Source: Unio delphinus | Taxonomy: Eukaryota; Mollusca; Bivalvia; Unionida; Unionidae | DNA length: 64,000 bases | Direction of reading: 5' to 3' | Assembly (NCBI GenBank): GCA_029339505.1 | Contig: JAQISU010000081.1 | Span: 20,857,501 to 20,921,500, forward strand | Shown: positions 59,250 to 64,000 of the stretch, in pieces | Position numbering within the stretch: position 1 is the stretch's first letter | Layout of the letters: each line of letters opens with the position of its first letter | Program-made: the position numbers and the translations under genes | Notes under the pieces: model-generated | Told to the model about the DNA's origin: nothing | Databases searched by the model: none | Seen by the model: only the letters and a program-made list of their open reading frames with translations

Positions 59250-61995
59250 AGGTATTTATTTAAACAGAATATAATATATATTTGTAAGGGAGGTAGATTA
59301 ATAACAAATCTAGAGCATGGGGTAATCATACAAATGCAAGGATGCACTGGAGGAAAATTATTTATCAGAACAAATAAAAAAGTTTATTGAGTATAACATA
59401 CAAATACTTGAAGGATTAATAATTTTCAACTTGTGACACTCAAACTTTTGGATTTAAAAAGAGTCTGTGTAGAAGTCAGTAAGGTTGCTAAAGTGTGTAC
59501 AAGGAAATAAATAAAGGACACTCATTAAAGATACGCTTTAAGATTTATGTGCTATAAAAAGTTACTCTTTACTGTCCTGATGTCGATGAACAGAAAGAGA
59601 TATTGTAGCAACAATGAATAATTATATCTATCAAATTTTATATTTTATCACCTATAAAGATAATAGATACGTAGATTGAACTATAAAAGCAAATTCACAA
59701 TTAACGAAACAATGAACATTTTATAATGATAATCAAAGGCATTTCTTCAGATTAAAATTTGATAATTATTTCTTAATTTCCCACTTCATTATTCAGTGCC
59801 TCAATTAAAAAACTTAATCAAACCTAACAAATAATTATGCTTTCATATTACATCATGTCTAACATATACATGGCAAGATTGGTGTATCTAAATCATACAC
59901 TGATATTTGTTCAAAGCCATCAAACTTTTCTTCTTGATTCTAATGATGATTCTTTAATTTCTTAATTTCCTGTTTTATTTTTCAATGACTCAATGAACAA
60001 TTTATACAAATTAAATCACCATTTATAACTTATACATAGCAAACAATACATTGGTTATTGAAGGTATCTACCAGAGCTAAATTTCAAAGAAGCTTTCCGA
60101 GTTGTGAACTTCTTTACTTGATTCAATTTTAACACAAAAAATACCAATAACCAAAACGTTCTCTTTATACTAATTTGTAATAAAATTTAAAGGATACAAC
60201 AAAAAATTTGAAGTTCTATGTAAGAAAAAACATATATTTAGTTCAGATTTTATGAATAGATAGTGTGGAAAAAAAATCACCACGATACATATTATAGTCT
60301 TACCTCACTGGCACAGAGTTGTTTGAAGTCTTTTGTCAACCCTTTCTCTCCTGCCCACTTCAATAGCACTTCCTCATCTGGTACAATTACACCCATGATG
60401 TAAGGCTGTAAATCAGCCAGAAAAAATATGAAAGCCAAAACATTAACCAAATCTCCTGTCTGAAAGTATGTCAATTTTTTAAAGAGTAAAATGACATTAT
60501 TTGTAAATAATGTTGTAAAAACTTTCAAACATTTATATTAGTCTTTAAATGATTCAGAATGTTAAATATTTTCCAGTTTGTCCTGGCATTGTAAACTTGT
60601 TTTGCCATTTTATAGCAAATTACTATATATTACTACAAATTACAGTTTAATGGAACTGCAATAAGTTTACTGAAATCTACACATTCTACTTGAGTCAATT
60701 AAATCAGTACAGTAGTCCCCTTCTTGAACGGCCCCCCTGACCAGTGGCCACCCGCTTCTTATGGCCAGAATCCCTTGGCACCGACGAGTTTGTATTCAAA
60801 AGTACCCCTCAAGAGCAACCACCCCTATAACGCGACCAGCGGCCAGCACTTTAAGTACAAAAAATGAAAAATGTCCCCCTCATGAACGGCCACTTTTGTT
60901 TCTTCAAATGTATCCGGAACCAATAATTAATTCAAATCTTGACGTAAGGTCAGCAATTTTGATTATCTCTATCGTAGATACACGTCTCCGAGTGTCAAGC
61001 CGCCATTAAATGTGTCGACTAAAGATTTATAGTATATCATTATCTATAAAAGTCGATGTTTACAGGAAATGGGCTCAATAATGTTATAGTTTGGGGTTTA
61101 ACACCTATGTAGAGTTCTTCTCTTTGATGATTATAACCACACGTAATTGTTATAATCATAACAGGGTCAGCATAGGCTAAAAAAAGATTTTGTACATTGG
61201 CACACACAGAGAACCTTAAAAAAAAAAACAGGGTACCAGACAAAGACCGGAAAAATCATGTGACCACACATTATGGCTTCCTTTACAAAGACTGTATTTC
61301 ATACACTCGACACAAGTTTTGTCTGCATAATTAAATCACATACAGTCAGCAATAACCGAATAAATCATTACCAAACATTAAAATGTCATCATGCTAACGG
61401 ATAATTTTTTTTTAGAAGAAAGTCGGTTATTCTACTCGACGACATCAGGGAAGGTGGAGGGGGGATGCCAAACAAATTTATGTAGAAAAGACTAAAGTTT
61501 ATGTTGAAATAATTTTAATAAACAAAGTCATAACCGATAAGAAGGTTATTCAGCAGCAGTGGGAAAATGGAGCAAATGGAAACATAATTATGTATGTACC
61601 AAGATGTAAATTACGTTTTTGAATCCATTTGCAATGTGCATGACAACAATACCCGCATGCATATCACACTTACGCCAAGAAAGAAAAAATAGTAACGTAT
61701 ATTCAGTTGAATTGAATTTGTTATTTTAACAGAAAGAACCTTTTAATGATTAATGTTTCATTTACACTGACTGAATAATACAAAAGCACGCATTAAATTG
61801 TATAATTTTCTTTTACATCTTACAATGACAAAATGTCATATGATGCATATATTTTCCCAGATATCTGTAAGTTGATTTTTTTTAATAATGTATTTTATCA
61901 ATTACCTGAAGACTGTCTCCCTCAACAAAACACTGGGCTACAAACTGACTTCTCATGTAAGTATTCTCTATCTTTTCTGTTGCAATGTACTCTCC
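54865..61995 (-). CDS. ACSL: Long-chain acyl-CoA synthetase (ACSL1/5/6 type), C-terminal exons (5' part beyond right edge)
   Basis: Four minus-strand exons, in transcription order 61906-61995, 60304-60405, 56186-56257 and 54865-55008, all joined in phase 0 with GT..AG introns and ending in TGA. The joined 135 residues follow the C-terminal domain of ACSL enzymes: GEYIATEKIEN, a VAQCFVEGDSLQ strand, MGVIVPDEEVL..WA, an LCASE helix, a GFEQ turn, then VKDIILHPELFSVENGLL and LTPTFKNKRPQLR. This last stretch carries the lysine that in acyl-adenylate-forming enzymes lines the active site. The family activates long-chain fatty acids to acyl-CoA with ATP, on ER, mitochondrial or peroxisomal membranes. 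The VVP-type strand and LTPTFK tail fit ACSL1/5/6 rather than ACSL3/4. The upstream exon with the IDRKK motif was not found before 64000. Confidence 0.9.
56068..56112 (+). repeat. (ATAG)n(AT)n microsatellite
   Basis: Short ATAG units then AT units, about 75 bp from the ACSL exon at 56186. Confidence 0.85.
56186..56257 (-). CDS. ACSL: ACSL exon: KVKSMILADIL ... GFEQ
   Basis: 72 bp, 24 residues, phase 0. Acceptor ATTGCAG above 56257, donor GTGTGT below 56186. Equivalent to the ACSL helix ending in an SFEQ-like turn. The 36-bp minisatellite begins within about 60 bp of this acceptor. Confidence 0.85.
56310..57530 (+). repeat. 36-bp minisatellite in an ACSL intron
   Basis: About 34 units of GCTGTCTATTAAGAAGACTG + ACATTGTACAGTGAAA, with shorter 34-bp variants carrying ACATTTACAGTAAAG. 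Internal block repeats include a four-unit segment at 56341 recurring at 56483 (142 bp). The 36-bp period keeps frames open on both strands, so the frames here are artefacts. Confidence 0.93.
57843..58034 (+). mobile_element. SINE-like element with tRNA-type promoter
   Basis: GCTGGCCTAGTGGTCATTAT (A-box region) and ACAGGTTTGAATCCTACC (B box) with an A-rich end near CACCAAAAATCAAATC. Immediately followed by another SINE. Confidence 0.6.
58048..58294 (-). mobile_element. tRNA-derived SINE (family S1) with 13-bp target-site duplication
   Basis: Close relative of 31527-31770 over its full length, same orientation. Flanked by AATATACTTTAAT at 58035-58047 and 58295-58307. The 3' tail contains GGCGTTAAACCTTACAACAA. 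Confidence 0.92.
58480..58900 (+). mobile_element. LINE reverse-transcriptase remnant (CR1/L2-like)
   Basis: One reading frame with a few stops gives GPKLSNVSANIIFKSTRHII, NRSLKCTAFPYFLNMAIKTP, LQKGNA then DPEN.RPISVLPTFQTKL, the start of the RT domain of CR1/L2-like non-LTR elements (NYRPIS motif). It sits inside an intron of the ACSL gene on the opposite strand. Confidence 0.75.
59179..59247 (+). repeat. (GT)n microsatellite
   Basis: About 34 GT units. Confidence 0.95.
59250..60300. other. ACSL intron sequence without further features
   Basis: AT-rich; no exon, repeat or element recognised. Confidence 0.5.
60304..60405 (-). CDS. ACSL: ACSL exon: PYIMGVIVPDEEVL ... LCASE
   Basis: 102 bp, 34 residues, phase 0 on both sides. 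Acceptor GATTTACAG precedes it (60406-60414 on the plus strand) and donor GTAAGA follows. An ATG-started open frame runs through the acceptor to 60528, but conserved residues begin only after the CAG. Confidence 0.9.
60711..61015 (+). mobile_element. Possible end of a pogo/Tigger-like DNA transposon
   Basis: A GC-richer patch begins TA-CAGTAGTCCCCTTCTTGAAC with repeated GAACGGCC and GACCAGTGGCCAC-like words, resembling pogo/Tigger termini after a TA target. The opposite inverted terminus was not found, so it is truncated or misidentified. Confidence 0.35.
61020..61900. other. ACSL intron, nothing recognised
   Basis: AT-rich sequence between the exons at 60304 and 61906. Confidence 0.5.
61906..61995 (-). 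CDS. ACSL: ACSL exon: GEYIATEKIEN ... EGDSLQ
   Basis: 90 bp, 30 residues. Acceptor TTTCAG lies just above 61995 and donor GTAATT just below 61906 when read on the minus strand. YMRSQFVAQCF matches the ACSL YMRSEPVAQ strand. Confidence 0.9.
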
Positions 61996-61999
61996 CTGA

Positions 62000-63117
62000 A
62001 ATTTCAAATTAAGCAAATTACACAGGTGGATCAAAGACTTTTATTAGGCAGTTTGTTTACCATAGCCACATTTCTCAGATTTTATCACTAAAAAAGTATA
62101 GTGCTTTTACATTAATGGGGAGAGGGTTCAGCCAAACTCCAGAACTTCAATTATGGCCACCCCTGAATTTGATTTAAAAAAAAAAATAGTTTTGGATGAA
62201 TCAAAGATTTTAGAATATTGAACCTATGCAGAAGTAAGCACAGGTGGCAAATGATCAATGTTACAACTCTATCGTATTCAACTAAGTAACAGAAAAGAGT
62301 GAAAACCAAAAAGTTGAATAAAATTCAACAAATAATTTATTTCCCTGGAATACAAAGTGAAAATTTAAAAAGAACTTACAGTATTGTCAATAAAATATAA
62401 ATAGTCTTAAAGTTCAATCACAATTCCATAAGTATAGAGTATTCTGAAAACAAATCCAGTGGCTTTCCCAATGAATTTCAACATTTAATGTGCTGATGTA
62501 CCAATAGCCTGGAATAGTGCTGATTTGCTAACAGTTTTGATGTATCATGATGATATAATCCAAAATGTCTCTAAATGAATTTACAATAATCCACAAATAG
62601 TGATTAGTTGAAAAGTTATTAATGAGCACTTTCTAATTACAATGTATAATTTAAATAAATAAATCCTCTCAAATCAAAACTGTCACTCACTAACTACAAT
62701 TAAATATAAATAACATCACACACACACACACATTTTTTTGGTATATTTTGAAGAAACAAATAAGAGAATATATATTTCAAATAAATTAAAAGTGTCAAAG
62801 AAATTTGCTGTTTTGACAATGTAATTAGTGTGACTATACTTCATCTATAGATTTTTTCTTATAGTAACAACTTTTAGTCATTTATTATTAAATCTGGTTC
62901 ATAAATGTGAATGTCAAAACTTTCCGAAATTGTTGTATCTTGATACATTTCAATATCAAACAGTGCAATGAAATATAACCGCATTTGTATTTCATTTGTT
63001 TTTACTGTAACCATAGAAATGTATTGTCCAAATAGTTTGTATTGCATATACATTAAATTTGGTTAATAAATGCAAATATCAAAACTAAGCAACACAGCTG
63101 CATCATAGTACATTTCA
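62000..63117. other. ACSL intron upstream of the 61906-61995 exon, nothing recognised
   Basis: No exon carrying the expected IDRKK motif. Contains a short (CA)n run at about 62716-62732. Confidence 0.5.
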
Positions 63118-64000
63118 TCGTTGACAGGACTGACACTCTACTGGCCAAAAACAAACTTCCACAATTGAAGATAAGACCATTTTCTCTTTTAGGTTCTGAG
63201 TGTTGAAATCATCTATCTCTCTCATTTGTGTGCAATAAGGTTTTCAAATTATCAACTGTGGCAGCAATATTGATCACAATCATTTTTATTTATGGTAAAC
63301 CAGGCACTATTAGAAGACTTTTGGTAAAACTCGATGTTGAAATGATCACTGAGAATTAATTTGAAGATTTTCAGTATGTTCATTTTGGCAGCCACATCTG
63401 ATAGCAGAGGAACACCATTTTCATTTAGGACCAGCTAGATATCATGATTAGTCTTCTAGTCAATACGATTTTTCACTTAGGATAAGTAGCAATATCAAGA
63501 TTTTTAAGATGGTTGCCAAATTGGCCATACGGGATGTCAGGTCAGCACAATTTTCAGTTAGTACCGATTAGACATCAAAAACAGTCTCTGGTGAAAAAAG
63601 AATGATTTTCTATCTTGGAGAAGTATTGATAATACTTTAAAGATGGCTGCTGTGGTGACCACAATGGATTTCAGACCAGCACAATTTTTATATATGACCA
63701 ACCAGACACCATACAAAGATTCCAGTGAAAAGACTATAATAATTTTCATGAGGATTAGCATATAGCAACAGTTTCAAGATGGCTACAGTGATGGCTATAT
63801 TGGATATCAGACTGACACCATTTTCGTTTAGGACCAATCAGACATCAAGAAGACTTTTAGCTAAAACACTATGCTGATATAACCATCCATTCTAGTTAAG
63901 TACCAATAACATAATTTGTAAAATAACTGCTGTAGTGGCCAGACTGAATATTTAGGCTGGACCATTAATATTTAGGACAAACTATACATGATAAGAAGTC
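63118..64000 (+). repeat. Dispersed repeat family R2, tandem form
   Basis: Starts with ACTGACACTCTACTGGCCAA like the copies at 9880 and 18313, then continues as about five diverged units of roughly 145 bp, each with AAGATGGCTGC...GTGGCCA, ATTGGATATCAGAC.AGCACC, ATTTTTATTTAGGACCAA and AGACATCA blocks. It runs off the right edge. Confidence 0.7.

Overview
This is eukaryotic genomic DNA. It is AT-rich, its genes are split by introns with GT..AG borders, and it is loaded with microsatellites, satellite-like arrays, tRNA-derived SINEs, LINE and Gypsy remnants and short inverted-repeat elements. The repeat types and the two gene families suggest an invertebrate, most likely a mollusc (perhaps a bivalve). 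That assignment is inference; no single sequence proves it.

Three protein-coding loci can be reconstructed from spliced exons. (1) Locus A (+, before 1 to 13747) is the C-terminal half of an SLC22-type organic ion transporter of the major facilitator superfamily; six exons lie in the window and the 5' exons are off its left edge. (2) Locus B (+, 26144-44564) is a complete eight-exon tandem paralogue of A. Its last six exons match A in order, phase and length (135, 83, 118, 73 and 156 bp identical; 241 against 243 bp). The 2 bp missing from its third exon shift the frame, so B is either a young pseudogene or carries a sequence error. (3) On the minus strand, four exons between 54865 and 61995 encode the C-terminal end of a long-chain acyl-CoA synthetase of the ACSL1/5/6 type. 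Its earlier exons lie beyond the right edge.

Layout: 1-13747 locus A with introns holding two copies of a dispersed noncoding repeat, a SINE and microsatellites; 13748-26143 intergenic, with a third copy of that repeat, a 44-bp tandem array containing a 664-bp higher-order duplication, and long AT runs; 26144-44564 locus B, whose introns gained a 3-kb array of 62-bp repeats (with a hAT-like MITE inside), two SINEs, two LINE copies and a foldback element; 45.4-48.3 kb a transposon graveyard (helicase/HNH remnant, partial SINE, Gypsy-type pol remnant); 48.4-53.6 kb an array of 28-bp then 25-bp repeats with nested higher-order structure; 54.2-64 kb the ACSL locus, with a 36-bp minisatellite, SINEs and a LINE RT remnant in its introns.

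The long open frames inside the tandem arrays and microsatellites are products of periodicity, not genes. The most informative signals come from comparing A with B: A preserves the pre-insertion state of several sites at which B gained an array, SINEs and LINEs.
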